DNA of 64,000 nt from contig MU839163.1 in the NCBI GenBank assembly GCA_030685235.1, positions 141,156-205,155 on the forward strand, read 5' to 3'. Origin of the DNA: Copromyces sp. CBS 386.78. Its lineage: Eukaryota; Ascomycota; Sordariomycetes; Sordariales; Sordariaceae. Shown here one piece after another: positions 46,950 through 57,827 of the stretch. Positions within the stretch are counted from its first letter, which is position 1; every line of letters starts with the position of its first letter. Both the position numbers and the translations under genes were made by a program. Below the pieces are notes generated by a model. The model was not told the DNA's origin. It saw only the letters and a list, made by a program, of their open reading frames with translations, and did not search any database.

Positions 46950-48749
46950 ATGTCGCGCCATCATCCGAATATTTCCATGGAAACCTATTACGGCAGCGTC
47001 CGTACAACCGCCGACGCCATCAAGCTGTTCGAGGCCTGTCGAGTAGGCACCCTGCCCCGAGTACAACGCCGACTATCCGAGAAAGAGCGGCAGGCCATAC
47101 GACCGGGCTCGGTCTTCGTCTGGGATGAGAGGGAAGCCGGCATGCGGAGATGGACCGATGGAAAGTCATGGAGCGCCAGTCGTGTATCCGGGAGCTTCCT
47201 CACCTATCGGGAAATGGAGGGAAAGAGGGCAGGATTCGGTGGCAGGAGGAACGCAGGGAGAACTCCAGACTCGGCCCGCGCTAGTGACGAGGACCGGGGT
47301 TCGGACGATCACCACGAAGGCTACAGGTACAAGGCCGATGGACTTATGAAGCAGTCATTCAGCATCACGACCTCTCACGGCCAACACCTCCATCTCATCT
47401 CCTACTATGCCCGGGACGGCCGGGGCCCAGCCAACTTGCCCGATCCGTCGAGTGATCCAGCGCTCAGGCACGTTTCCATCCCCAAGGGCATCTACCCCGA
47501 GTCCAGTGTTAGCGAAACTTCGGTCCCGGTGACGACGAGAGGTCCCATGCAGCGACACTCGCCATATTCGCATCCAAGCAACGCTCCGCCCCCGTACCAT
47601 CAGCCCTATGACCCCAATGTTCATGCGCCTCCGCCCGGCCAAGGCTATTGGGGGCCCATCTCTCCGGTCGCGACACCTCCTTACAACGGCCATCCCGTCC
47701 CGTATCCATCCGGGCCGCCATATCACCCCGACGGTCTTCCTCCGCACGCGCCGCCGCATTATGCTCACCACCCTCAGCACTTCTCACCTCCTCAGCATCA
47801 CATGGCCGCCCTGCCTCCTCCGCCGGCCGGTAAGCCCGGCATCCAGCTCCCGCAGCCGCAGCCATATCCGCATCAACACGCCGTTCAAGCGCCGTATCCG
47901 CCGCCCTTGTCGCAACCGCCACCGGCTTACCACTACCAACAACACCCACATCAACAGCTACCCTATCATCACCAGCAAGGCCAACCCCATCCGAGCCAAC
48001 AACAACCCATGCACCACCACCACCACCACCACCAAGGCCCGCCGCCTCCTCATCAACATCATCTCCCCTCACCACAACTACCATCCGACGCTCACCACCC
48101 CGAGCATCAACCGCAGCAACACCAACAACATCAGCAGCCACAACATCCGCCGAGAATCGCACCCATCGACTCACCAAAGTCTCAACAACTAATGGCCGCC
48201 GCCCGCGAGACACTCAACCTCGACTCCCGTTTAGCCCACAGCGGCCCGCTTCCCGCTCCGCAACAGCCAAACGGAACCGGAAACGGCACGCCCTTCTCCG
48301 GATCAGGAGCCGTCCCCACGCCTCCTCTGCCGCCTACTTCTTCGAACGGCGTGTCATCACCTCGTCATCACCACCACCAGCAGCAGCAGCAGCAGCAGGA
48401 TTTGAAGCCAGTGTTGTCGCCATTGTGTTTACACCCTCCGTTGGCTGCACCTCAACCAAACGGAATCAATGGTCATGTCAAGGGACCCAGCAGTCCCATT
48501 TCTGCAAGTACCAGGCCTAGTTTGTCAGCCATCTTGCTTCCGCCGCCGAATCCGAATGGGATTAAACAGGAGTCGTTGTCGAACGGGGCTACGCCTGTTA
48601 GTGCGAATGGCAGCGCCGTGAGGAGTCCGCTTGGGAGTCCTAATGGGTTGGGTCCGGGACCGCATGGGTTGGGAAATGGGTTGGCTGCGGCGCCGGACAA
48701 TAAGGCTTATGAAGCTTTGAAGGCTTTGAATAGGAACTTGTGCACTTAG
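46950..48749 (+). CDS. pac2: Gti1/Pac2 family (WOPR domain) transcriptional regulator, Pac2 type
   Basis: WOPR proteins are fungal DNA-binding regulators of morphology and development (Wor1, Ryp1, Sge1, Pac2). This intronless gene codes for 599 residues from ATG 46950; an alternative in-frame Met10 starts METYYGSVRT. The first WOPR half covers about residues 11-92, with ADAIKLFEACRVGTLPRVQR, GSVFVWDEREAGMRRWTDGK and SASRVSGSFLTYREME. The second half, about 128-156, reads ADGLMKQSFSITTSHGQHLH and LISYYAR. The VWDEREAGMRRWTDGKSWSA form is of the Pac2 rather than the Wor1/Sge1 type. From residue 160 on, the protein is a disordered Pro/His/Gln-rich tail with a seven-His run (coded around 48013-48036) and a Gln run near 48379-48398, suited to an activation domain. 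A long non-coding upstream region suggests complex control. Confidence 0.92.
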   Translation: MSRHHPNISMETYYGSVRTTADAIKLFEACRVGTLPRVQRRLSEKERQAIRPGSVFVWDEREAGMRRWTDGKSWSASRVSGSFLTYREMEGKRAGFGGRRNAGRTPDSARASDEDRGSDDHHEGYRYKADGLMKQSFSITTSHGQHLHLISYYARDGRGPANLPDPSSDPALRHVSIPKGIYPESSVSETSVPVTTRGPMQRHSPYSHPSNAPPPYHQPYDPNVHAPPPGQGYWGPISPVATPPYNGHPVPYPSGPPYHPDGLPPHAPPHYAHHPQHFSPPQHHMAALPPPPAGKPGIQLPQPQPYPHQHAVQAPYPPPLSQPPPAYHYQQHPHQQLPYHHQQGQPHPSQQQPMHHHHHHHQGPPPPHQHHLPSPQLPSDAHHPEHQPQQHQQHQQPQHPPRIAPIDSPKSQQLMAAARETLNLDSRLAHSGPLPAPQQPNGTGNGTPFSGSGAVPTPPLPPTSSNGVSSPRHHHHQQQQQQQDLKPVLSPLCLHPPLAAPQPNGINGHVKGPSSPISASTRPSLSAILLPPPNPNGIKQESLSNGATPVSANGSAVRSPLGSPNGLGPGPHGLGNGLAAAPDNKAYEALKALNRNLCT

Positions 48750-50237
48750 GGAGGGGTGTGCACAGGCCAAAGTCGTGGATGGGTGAGTGGTGAAGCCACT
48801 GGGGAGGGAGTGATGCTCTGGCTGGACTTTGGTTAGGACTTTTGGTCTGGCATTTCGGTTATTCCCCGTGTTTACCAACACAGATACGTATGGAATAAGG
48901 GATCCGGAGTATCTTATCAGGTGTTCTCCCATGTTTTTCTTTTGCTTTGGGTGTTCTTTCGGGATCCGTTTCTTAAGGGGGGTTTTCTACATCTCATTTC
49001 ATGATGATAAGGGTAAAGGTTCAAGGGCAATGGGGAAAGGCGTTTTAGGGCAATAGCATTTACGCTTTGCACAATAATGGAGTTTACGGTTGCTGATTTT
49101 GCTTTATCCATTTTTTGTCTGGTTTGGTTTCGGTTCGGGTCACAGGAAAGGACACTAGATCGGTCGCAAGGAAGAAAGAGGTCAAAAAGGTCGAGAAGAC
49201 GAAGAGACGGACGGAGTGGTGGCGATACCAACTTCCACTTTTCATGCATACCTAGGAGATTCCATGTTCAATGATGATGGTATCGGGAAGAGGAATAACG
49301 AAAGAGCAAGAGAGCGGGTGGCTGTCAATCATCAATCAGTCAATAGCATCAATGTCCGTCTCTACAAATTAGTGCCAGCCAATCTCGGTGACCAGTGATC
49401 ACTCATCAGTGGATATTTCATGTTTGCAGCAGCTTCCGGCTATTTGACCCCCTTGTTGCGAGTAAATCTTGATGGTGCTAGTGCTGGTGAGGGAAGGACG
49501 GGACACAGGACGGCAGGAGATATATGATATATTCACGAGGGAAACTGAGTCATGACACTTTAGTTCCCCGGCTTGGAAATGGGCCCCGTGAAAATGGATG
49601 CTTAAAGCCACCTAGGTAGGTACTCGATCTATCTATCTGTCTCCCAATGTCAGGTTTCCACCCGGTTGGTTTGTGGAGGGTGGAGGGTCGACATCAACAA
49701 GCCTCATGAACCCACCAGGCCCACCAGAAACATCGCAGACTTCAGTTCCTTCTTCCCCACGACAGGACCCACCCGCAAGCAGTGTCCGCAGTGGAAAATA
49801 GTAACCAAAAGGCAACAAAATAGGAAATATAAAGAAAAAGAAGAAGGAAAGAAGAAGAAAAAAGGTGTGTAGTTAATCAAAGATTGGAGTGAATGACTTG
49901 AGCTCCAATCAATCACCGACCAAAAATTAGAGGAACCATAGACACACCCACCCTAAACCTACCGGCACCCAGTTTTCCTACTGGCACCCAGGTGGCAGCC
50001 GTCATGTAAAATATCGAGTTTTAGCGGTAAAACTAACCGTTTTGAATAGTCATTACCATTTGAATCACCCAGCCATGTGACCCAGAGTATGCCGTGACTA
50101 CAGCAGTCGTTACCTGTAGCGACTTGAATCAATCAAGCATGTTTGCAGACGATCAAGGGGAGTTGAGCGCGATCACAATCAATTGATTTGAGCGATATTA
50201 CGTACGTTGGGGGAGTGTTGATGTTGATGTGCGACCT

Positions 50238-50276
50238 GCAAACTGGTGGTGCAAACTGGCGGTGCAAACTAGCAGT
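50238..50276 (+). repeat. 13-bp tandem repeat, three units
   Basis: The units are GCAAACTGGTGGT, GCAAACTGGCGGT and GCAAACTAGCAGT, followed by a decayed GCAAAGTGTAAAG. They differ from each other by one to three bases. Confidence 0.9.
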
Positions 50277-50545
50277 GCAAAGTGTAAAGTGTTAAGTTCG
50301 AAAATTTTGACCAAGCTGGATCAATGTTTCAGTGCATTAGAAAGACGAAATTTAGCGGGTAAAAACGGGATTTTCAATGTCAACTGTCATCCAGCTGGCT
50401 GCCCCACTGTTTTGTGGATCCTAGAGAAAAACCGGGTGCCGGTAGGTTTGGGGTGGGTGTATCTAGGCTTCCTCAAAAATTATAACTGATGGGAAATGGA
50501 TTTGGGACGAGAAGAAACTGAGAAAGAGGAGTAGGTAGGGAGGCA

Positions 50546-50637
50546 GAAAGAGAGAGAGACGAGAGAGAGAGAGAGACAAGCAGACCGGTTAAGGTTGGTT
50601 GCCGTTGAGGAAAGAAGGAAGGAAGGAAGGAAGGAAG
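50546..50637 (+). repeat. Purine-rich (GA)n and (GGAA)n block
   Basis: A (GA)n run at about 50546-50577 is followed, after a short unrelated piece, by a (GGAA)n run at about 50609-50637. Confidence 0.85.
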
Positions 50638-51488
50638 TAAGGATAGCGGTTCGGGTTGTTCCTGCTTCTCAGCTCTTGATATCACTTTGACATGCAAGTA
50701 GTCGGGTGTCAGTCATGGAGAGAGGCCGGCCAGGAAATCTCGGTGCGCGAGCGTCGGTTTGAGAATTTGCTGTTGGAATGGCAATGATCGCGCATCACTA
50801 ACAAAATCTGGATTTTGCAATATCTGAATTCTGTCGGAATGGGCCTGAACAGAAAGGCCACAGAGATAATAGGTCTAAGGAACGGGAATAATCATAGGTG
50901 GGCACAATGAGGAAGCAAGTAAGAGAAGGACTGCTGAATTTGCTCGCCGTGGGAGGTAAGAAGGCGCTTGTTCGTGCAGGGATAGGAACTGGGGAGGAGG
51001 AAGAGCAGGACACGAGGAGGGTGAAGCTGCCCTGGATTCGGGGAAGGGAAAGACTACACGTAGGAAGTTGCCGTGTCCTCATTAACCTGGGCACACTATG
51101 CATACCTAACTAAGGACTCAAACGATGAAAGGGGCCTCGTTGGAGTCAAAGGGAGGCGCAGATGAGGACGGGGGATGGGGAAGGAAGGATGTTCAGACAA
51201 CTTGAACCTTTCGCAGCTGTTGGGGTATTATTCCACTTGTTGCTCTCAATCGCAGGGTAATTCCTAATTTAGTCGTGATAAAACTATAGAGATCCAACCG
51301 TTGGTTTGGTCTTACTGATATGTTACCCTGAGGCTCATGTTGCATGGTACCTACCACCACAATCGCGTGCGGATGCTGATAGGAGACGAGCGACAAGCAG
51401 AGCGTGCGCCGGGCGGGAGGCCATTAGAGTTAGTTGTTTGCGGTTAATAATAACAGTGACCTGTTGCATTCCCAACAACCAATCATAA

Positions 51489-51573
51489 GGGCGTGTGGCT
51501 CAGTTGGTAGAGCGTTCGCTTAGCATACTTACCTGTATGCGAAAGGTCCTGGGTTCGATTCCCAGCTCGTCCA
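51489..51573 (+). tRNA. tRNA-Ala(AGC) with a 12-nt intron
   Basis: The acceptor GGGCGTG pairs with CTCGTCC and has the G3:U70 pair that marks tRNA-Ala in all domains; the sixth pair is a T-T mismatch. The D stem is GCTC/GAGC, the anticodon stem TTCGC/GCGAA, and the T arm CTGGG-TTCGATT-CCCAG. The anticodon AGC is at 51522-51524. Twelve extra bases (51526-51537) sit one base 3' of the anticodon, the standard place for nuclear tRNA introns, and removing them leaves a 73-nt tRNA. Internal A box (TGGCTCAGTTGG) and B box (GGTTCGATTCC) are present. Confidence 0.95.
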
Positions 51574-51575
51574 AA

Positions 51576-51581
51576 TTTTTT
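51576..51581 (+). terminator. RNA polymerase III terminator (T6)
   Basis: Six T begin three bases after the discriminator base of tRNA-Ala. Confidence 0.85.
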
Positions 51582-52951
51582 GCACCTTTTCCCCTTCCTG
51601 GCTATGCGTGTCACTACTTTTTTTTCCCCCACATTTCCAGCTTTTTCTCCTTCTGTTCCTGTGGTCAGTCGTCATTCTTTTGTCTTCCAAAGTGGATGTG
51701 TTCGTTTTGCGTGGGCGACGGAAGGGAAGGTGATGTGCTTAGAGGCAATATGGTGATGGTAACCTTTTTGCTATTCGTGACCAACAGACGGAGAGGAAAA
51801 TGATACCAGTTAAGGAGAATAGGCTAAACAATTGTTCACTGCAAAGAAAATAGGGAAGGACATTGCGCACCCGGCATCAATGCATCGTACATTCATTTAT
51901 TGGCCTATCGCAAGTATCGGATCCTGGGGCAGTGGCAGCTTGTTTGTGTCCTACTGTTGCATCTCGGCGCTTGTTTTGTAGACGAGCTGAGGAAAGGTGA
52001 ACTTGGTCATGGGTAAGTAACATCGTAACATTGCGTACACTTGCTTGCTGCTCGGATCACCATTCCCGCTGAATCTAGTCAAGTTATTTTGACTTCCTCA
52101 AATGTTGGAGAAGTTGATAGTGTGCCATTGCCCATCACTCGATGAGGGCCGAGATAGACCGACCATGGCGAAATATCGAACACATAAAGAGAAGTTAAAC
52201 ATGTCAACAACAAAGGATCAGCTAACAAGCGAATGCACCTGTCGAAGTTTTTGTTTTGCGTCTAAATAACCAAATGCAGCTCGTCGGGACGTCAGAGACA
52301 TCATGATGGACGAGAATTTGCGGAGTGGCCGTCTCTTCCTATCTGGACTTTCAAGAAAGAACAGCGAGTGAGTGAGTGAGTTTGCTTAACACCTTATTTG
52401 GGGCTCGCATGTTTACGGCTTGACACAAATCGATGTTCTGGAAACATAGCCATGTGCCTGTGAATGGCTCGGATGTGGAATGAAATGGATGGGGATGATC
52501 ATGGCACAAACTCAATGCCGTTCGTTATTTTCATGACCATGTTGATAGCGAAGCCAGTATTTTGGCATGATGGTAACAGAATGGGAGATGGTTATCAACT
52601 TCGAGCTTAAACAGTCGAGATATAGGGAACTACTATTTCAACCTGGATAGGTAGTCAGATGAAGCGAACTGTATATCGAAACGAAAAACATATACCACCA
52701 ATACACGCGCGTGATTGTGACTCTGCACGATAGATGTGGAAGACGTGAGCGTTCACAAGAACTCACCCTGCTCGATTCTCCAAAGAGGAAAAAGCCAAAA
52801 TGTGTCACGACCGTCAGCAGAGAGGAGAGAACAGATACCTAGACTAGGGGGCTGTCGAGAAGAACATTACGATCACCCAAGTCGAAAAGGAGGAGAAACA
52901 AAATAAGGAAAAAAAACACAAAAAGAGGAGGCGTCTGAACGACGGGAATTG
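51582..52951. other. Intergenic between tRNA-Ala and tRNA-Lys
   Basis: About 1.4 kb with no open frame of note. Nothing else is recognised apart from the tRNA-Lys terminator region at its right end. Confidence 0.6.
52909..52924 (-). terminator. RNA polymerase III terminator region of tRNA-Lys (T5 then T8)
   Basis: On the minus strand a T5 run (52924-52920) lies 27 bases after the tRNA, followed by a stronger T8 run (52916-52909). Confidence 0.7.
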
Positions 52952-53024
52952 AGCCCGACGTGGGGGTCGAACCCACAACCTTGAGATTAAGAGTCTCACG
53001 CTCTACCGATTGAGCTAGCCGGGC
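52952..53024 (-). tRNA. tRNA-Lys(CTT)
   Basis: Read on the minus strand, the acceptor GCCCGGC pairs with GTCGGGC with one G-T pair. The D stem is GCTC/GAGC, the anticodon stem TGAGA/TCTCA, and the T arm GTGGG-TTCGACC-CCCAC. The anticodon loop CTCTTAA gives anticodon CTT, which reads AAG, the dominant Lys codon of the genes here. The length is 73 nt and there is no intron. Confidence 0.96.
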
Positions 53025-56000
53025 AGCTGAATGAACAAGCTGCCATATTTGGTTGAGGATTTTGCTTGGTTCTTTCTCCTGTATACTCCAGATTACAAGC
53101 AAGGGTGGGTGTTGGAAGAGTATTCACTTTGTGGTTTGTGTGGTGGAGAGGCGGATTGGTCTCGGTTGAGTTCGGTGGTGTGGATCACACGTCGCGCGCG
53201 GTGTGGGATGGAATTTTAAAGTTCCACGGATGGCATGTTGCGAAGTGAGTGGGTCTTCAATCCGTTACGGTGTTGTGGTCTGGTGCGCGTAGGGCTGCGT
53301 TGCCGTTGCGGCAGAAACAGACCGGCGCGATTGGATCCGGCATTGCCTCATGCGTGTACATCCGGCAGGCAGATTTTAGCTTTTCATGCGGCCGACAGGC
53401 ATTGACCGTCGGGCATGCTGGCAGGCAAGGGATCTCCGGCCCAGGGGGTCACAGCTTCCATACATACCCTAGTGTACGTGTACTCAAAATGGAACAAGCA
53501 AAGGTGCTTGGTAAGGGGACAAGGCCAAAAATGGTGGGGTTTGATGACGCTGGAGGCTGGGCCGCGGGCGGTCAGTCAGTTGTGGAATGGGGCAGTTTGG
53601 GGTTCGGACGCAAGGTGACTGACACCCGACCCTTTTGCTTACACAGATAAGATAAGAAAATTGGGCCAATGACCGAATAGGGGTCCGCCTTGTTAGTGAG
53701 GGGACCTGGATGGGCAGCCAAGGCTCGGCAGGCTAGCAAGGGCATCAACATTCAACGGACGGCACCCGCACGTTCGTCGTGAGGAAAGGGGATGTGGCCG
53801 GTCGGCGCCGCTCGCATTTGCAGGTTTGTGCTGTATTCTTACTGGGCTGGCTGTAACTGTTGACTATGAAATAGGTTTTTAGATTCATAGGAAAAGAATC
53901 TTACTTGAGAAAATCATGTGGGGAGTGGTAGACGGTGATGTAGGAGGCGTGTAAGTCAGACTGTCATGTTACGTGGTGCATGGACTCGAGTCCGTCTGGA
54001 AGATGACGCGACGACGGTAAACTATTCAGCTCGCAACACTCGCAATACAGAACTGATAATCAAAAAAAAGGATAACACCGATATAAAGAGGCCATTGAGG
54101 CCAAGTACATGTGTTAATTTTGACATTTGGAATTGTGTTGGGAAGTGTGCAGTGCATCTCATATCGGTGAATGTGCAGTTGCGTGATCGCACGACCTCCA
54201 CGCATCGCGACTCTTCTTGCCTTTGGACCAATTTTGTGCACTTTCAAGTAAAGATAACAAGTCAAAAAGGTAACAGGCATAAAGAAGAGACTCATAGCAA
54301 TGACCAAGCATACTTTGAAGAGGTTGAAATGACATTTTGTGGTGTGGTGCGTCGAAATGCTTGCCACTGGGGATTTCGTGGATAGCTTCACGATCGCGCG
54401 ACGAACCATCACGGGTGACTTCTGCCACGATCGCGAATAACGCACTCCTCACAACTTCAGCTGTAAAAAGAAACATGCAAGGCGAAGCCAAATGGCATTC
54501 TTCAAATCATGATAGCAGTTTGATTTACCCAAACAGGGTTGGTGTCGTGTTGTTACGATTTCGCTGCAAAGTACCGGTTGCGACGAAGGGCATGACGAGA
54601 TGCAAAAACGCAATTCCAAAAGCGACGGCCGCGAGGATGGAGCTCTTCCGACGTCATGACGTAGAGTGGCATTTTGCAGTCGTTTTTTGCGCTAAAAAGT
54701 ATATCAAAATCGAATGAAACAAAGGGCGAATCTCTCGCTCTTTGATTTCGGCCAGGCGGCAGAGCGAAGAAGCGAGAGAAGTCGAGGAAAGCGGTTTTCA
54801 AGTCGAGAAGGGGGATCGGGGAGCTCTCGAAATCAGAGGTCAGAGTCGACGGCCGGCGATGGTGGGGTGCGCATGATTGACAACCAGAGGTACAAAGTGG
54901 ATGACTTGTGGTTGAGCTGGCCAATCAGAAATCCGCACACCCTGCGAGTTTTTTGCTGCATCTGATTTAATTCGTCGCTCGAAGCGGGAAAGCGTCAAAA
55001 CGGTGTGGCGGCCAGCAAAGGGCAGCTCTGGGTCTCAACTGGCCTCACAACTGGCCGACAATGGCACCTCAATGGCCTCCTAGAAAGCGCCAGCGTCGCA
55101 GTCATCGAGAATTGGCATGCCGTTTGAAGAAATGTGCCACGCCAGCTTCTGTTCCAAACTTCGTCATGGGCCCCCCCTACCCTCTGGCATCTGCTTCAAT
55201 CCCTTTTTTTCGTCGAGTGTGGTGCCGGCCATGTGGTGTCGGGTAAAATGAGGAGAAAGAATGCGCCAGTGCCAAGCTGTGAGGTGTCGCAGGCTGAGCG
55301 TGAATTCGGCCTGGTTGTGTCATAGGTAGTGCTGCGGCTGCAACGGTTCGGCATGAAACTGTTCTCTGTTTCTACAAATCTGCAATGTTGTGTGAGTGTG
55401 GATTTCTGTCAGGTCAGCAGCAACTTAAGCGACTCGGAGTCAACTTCTTTGAAGCAGGTCCAGATCTGGTATGTGTCCATTGGGATCTACTGTATAAGTA
55501 ATCGGGCAGCTATCCGGAGATCTGGTTGAAACAATGCAGAGTAATGTGCCGTCGAGTCGGAAACGTAGCCATGCAATGGTCCTGTTGGTCGACGCTGCTT
55601 TCTTGTTGAAGAAGAGAGATGATGGGATGGACGAGAAACTGAAGAGAGGTGGGAGGGAGTGATGGATGGATTGATGCCCTGCGGCTTCGGGTTTGCCAGC
55701 CCAGCCAGCCAGCCAGCCATGCCGACCGATATGCGACATGCCATGCCACCTCACACACAGGCACACTGATAACCTGCAAGTTGACGAGGAAAGGTGATGG
55801 GCGGCAGGAGAAGAAACGCTTTCTTTTCGGGCCAGTAAAAAATGATGCCGTGTCCCACCTCAGATCATCCATTCTGTCCGGACCAAGCTCCATCTGGAAT
55901 GGGCATCCATCGACATCCGCACCCAGCTGGACCCTCGGTTTCGAAAGAGGAGAGATGGAAGGGAAAGGGAAAGAAAACAAGTGGGATCGATGGGACATTG

Positions 56001-56054
56001 GGACAGCATCATCTCCAACCGGGCCCATGGAAACGGGAAGACAAGGGCATGGGA

Positions 56055-56085
56055 GGGGAAGGGGAAGGGGAAGGGGAAGGGGGAA
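56055..56085 (+). repeat. (GGGGAA)4 hexanucleotide repeat
   Basis: Four perfect units run from 56055 to 56078, then one imperfect unit to 56085. Confidence 0.9.
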
Positions 56086-56455
56086 CCGAGAAAGGAGGGA
56101 AAGCTCATCGACAACCACAAGGCCCAGCTCCTGGGCAGTCCCGGATCGTCAAGTGACATGGAACCTGGAAACTCCTCTTCTTCGCCCCTACGAGACAACT
56201 AACCGGAGCCCCAGCTTCCACATTTTCCTGAGGGAACGAAACCTGGAATCGGGGCCACTGCCGGTTCTTTCGCTCTTTCAGCGTGTGTTTGTAGTGGGGT
56301 GCACGGGCCACATGTCACCGGGAAATGGGCTGCGGCGGCGCCCAAAAGAGCCAGGGTAGTGGCTTCCAGGAGGTCACAGAGTCCCCCCGGGTTGCAGGAG
56401 AGGTCAGGGAAGAATCAGCGAAATCACTCGGCCGCGCCAGGAGACCCCGCCTCCG

Positions 56456-56463
56456 TATATAAA
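56456..56463 (+). promoter_or_regulatory. Probable TATA box of the histone H1 gene
   Basis: TATATAAA lies 193 bases before the H1 ATG, in a GC-rich setting and followed by a pyrimidine-rich leader. This position and context fit a core promoter of a highly expressed gene; it is not proven. Confidence 0.6.
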
Positions 56464-56656
56464 CACCCAATCTTCCCCCTCGAGCGCGACAGCCCGCCCC
56501 CCCTCTCGTCTTTTGTTTCTCTGTCCACGATCCAACTTCAACTTGCCTCACACCAAATCCAGCGTTTTTACATCGCTCAATCGTCGCCCTTTCATCCAGT
56601 CGCATTTTCAGCAAAACATCTTCAGCCTTTAGCCCTAAACAAACCCATCCATCACC

Positions 56657-57827
56657 ATGCCTCCCAAGAAGACTTCCGAGACCAAGGCCGCCGATGCCTC
56701 TGCCGCCGCTCCTGCTGCTCCCGCCGCTGCTCCCACCTCTGCTCCCAAGACCAAGAGCCCCAGCACCCATGGTTCTTACCAGGTAAGCTCCATTTGATGA
56801 GAAGGGGAATGCATCTTTGCTAACATGATACTAGGATATGATCACCGACGCCATTGTTGCGGTATTTAACCCCGTTCATTTTTGTTGTGTCGTGTCGGCT
56901 GTGGGCACTTCTGGTCGGTGAGCAAAATGAGACAACTGCTCTCATGATGCACCCAACCAAGAGTCACCCACATCACTCACTGCCCTTTTACTATGCCTCA
57001 GTGATGCTGATTCCTTCTTTTGCCATGCTGCAGCTCAAGGACCGCACTGGATCTAGGTATGTGGGAATCTTCTCCTCACTCTTCATTTTTCACCAGGGCT
57101 GTGCCAACCCACACCGCAAACTTTGCGGGCCCTTCCCACGGTCGCACCGATCGTCACGTTCTGTCTTCATGACGTGATGAAGAACCATAACATGTTGCTA
57201 ACACACATCACAGCCGTCAAGCTCTCAAGAAGTATGTCCGTGCCAACAACACCCTCGGCAACGTCACCGATAAGATGTTCGACTCTCTCTTCAACAAGGC
57301 CTTGAAGAACGGTGTCGACAAGGGTATCTTCGAGCAACCCAAGGGTATGTGACCCTCGCCACATGAAGCATCTCTTATGTTACTCTTGCATGCTAACACA
57401 CAAGATAGGTCCTTCCGGTGGCACCAAGCTCGCCAAGAAGGTTGCCAAGCCTGCTCCAAAGAAGGCTGAGGCCAAGAAGGACAGTGCTAAGAAGGAGACC
57501 AAGGAGAAGAAGCCCGCTGCTAAGAAGGAGGGCGCCGCCAAGAAGGAGACCAAGGAGAAGAAGGCTCCTGCTGCCAAGAAGGCCGCTGCCCCCAAGCAGG
57601 CTGCTGCTCCCAAGAAGGAGACCAAGGAGAAGAAGGCCGCCGCCCCCAAGAAGAAGGCTGCTGCCCCCGCCGTTGCTGACAAGGAGACCGTCCTCACCAA
57701 GACCAAGTCCGGCCGTGTCGCCAAGAGCACCGCTAAGCCTGCCGCCGCCAAGAAGGCTGCTGCTCCCAAGAAGGCTGCCGCCACCAAGAAGGCCGAGAAG
57801 GCTGAGCCTGCTGCTGAGAAGGCATAA
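56657..57827 (+). CDS. hH1: Linker histone H1
   Basis: H1 binds linker DNA between nucleosomes. I join five exons: 56657-56782, 56835-56861, 57034-57056, 57214-57344 and 57409-57827, giving 241 residues. Exons 2 and 3 are tiny (27 and 23 nt). All introns have GT..AG ends, and GCTAAC branch sites are visible in introns 1, 3 and 4. The N-terminal tail is MPPKKTSETK... with Ala/Pro-rich sequence. The globular winged-helix domain (about residues 36-110) includes SYQDMITDAIVALKDRTGSS, RQALKKYVRANN and FNKALKNGVDKGIFEQP. The tail is Lys/Ala/Pro-rich with repeated KKETKEKK and AAPKK units. Polyadenylated fungal H1 genes carry introns, unlike animal H1. Every junction keeps frame and domain, so the model is strong. 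Confidence 0.96.

Larger units (their letters stand above)
48750..51488. other. Intergenic region downstream of Pac2
   Basis: About 2.7 kb with no supportable gene. It includes the Pac2 3' UTR, a purine-rich block (50546-50637) and a 13-bp tandem repeat (50238-50276). Confidence 0.55.
53025..56656. other. Intergenic region upstream of histone H1
   Basis: About 3.6 kb without a supportable gene. Overlapping frames of about 200 codons on both strands at 55510-56359 are low-complexity and driven by a (GGGGAA)n repeat. The last 200 bases hold the H1 TATA box and leader. Confidence 0.55.

Noticed and set aside
47509..48213. 234-codon minus-strand frame over the Pac2 tail
   Set aside because: Product of the Pro/His/Gln-rich low-complexity tail read backwards.
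55510..56359. Overlapping frames of about 200-236 codons on both strands
   Set aside because: Both are low-complexity, overlap each other and depend on a (GGGGAA)n repeat; no domain or neighbour-like codon use.
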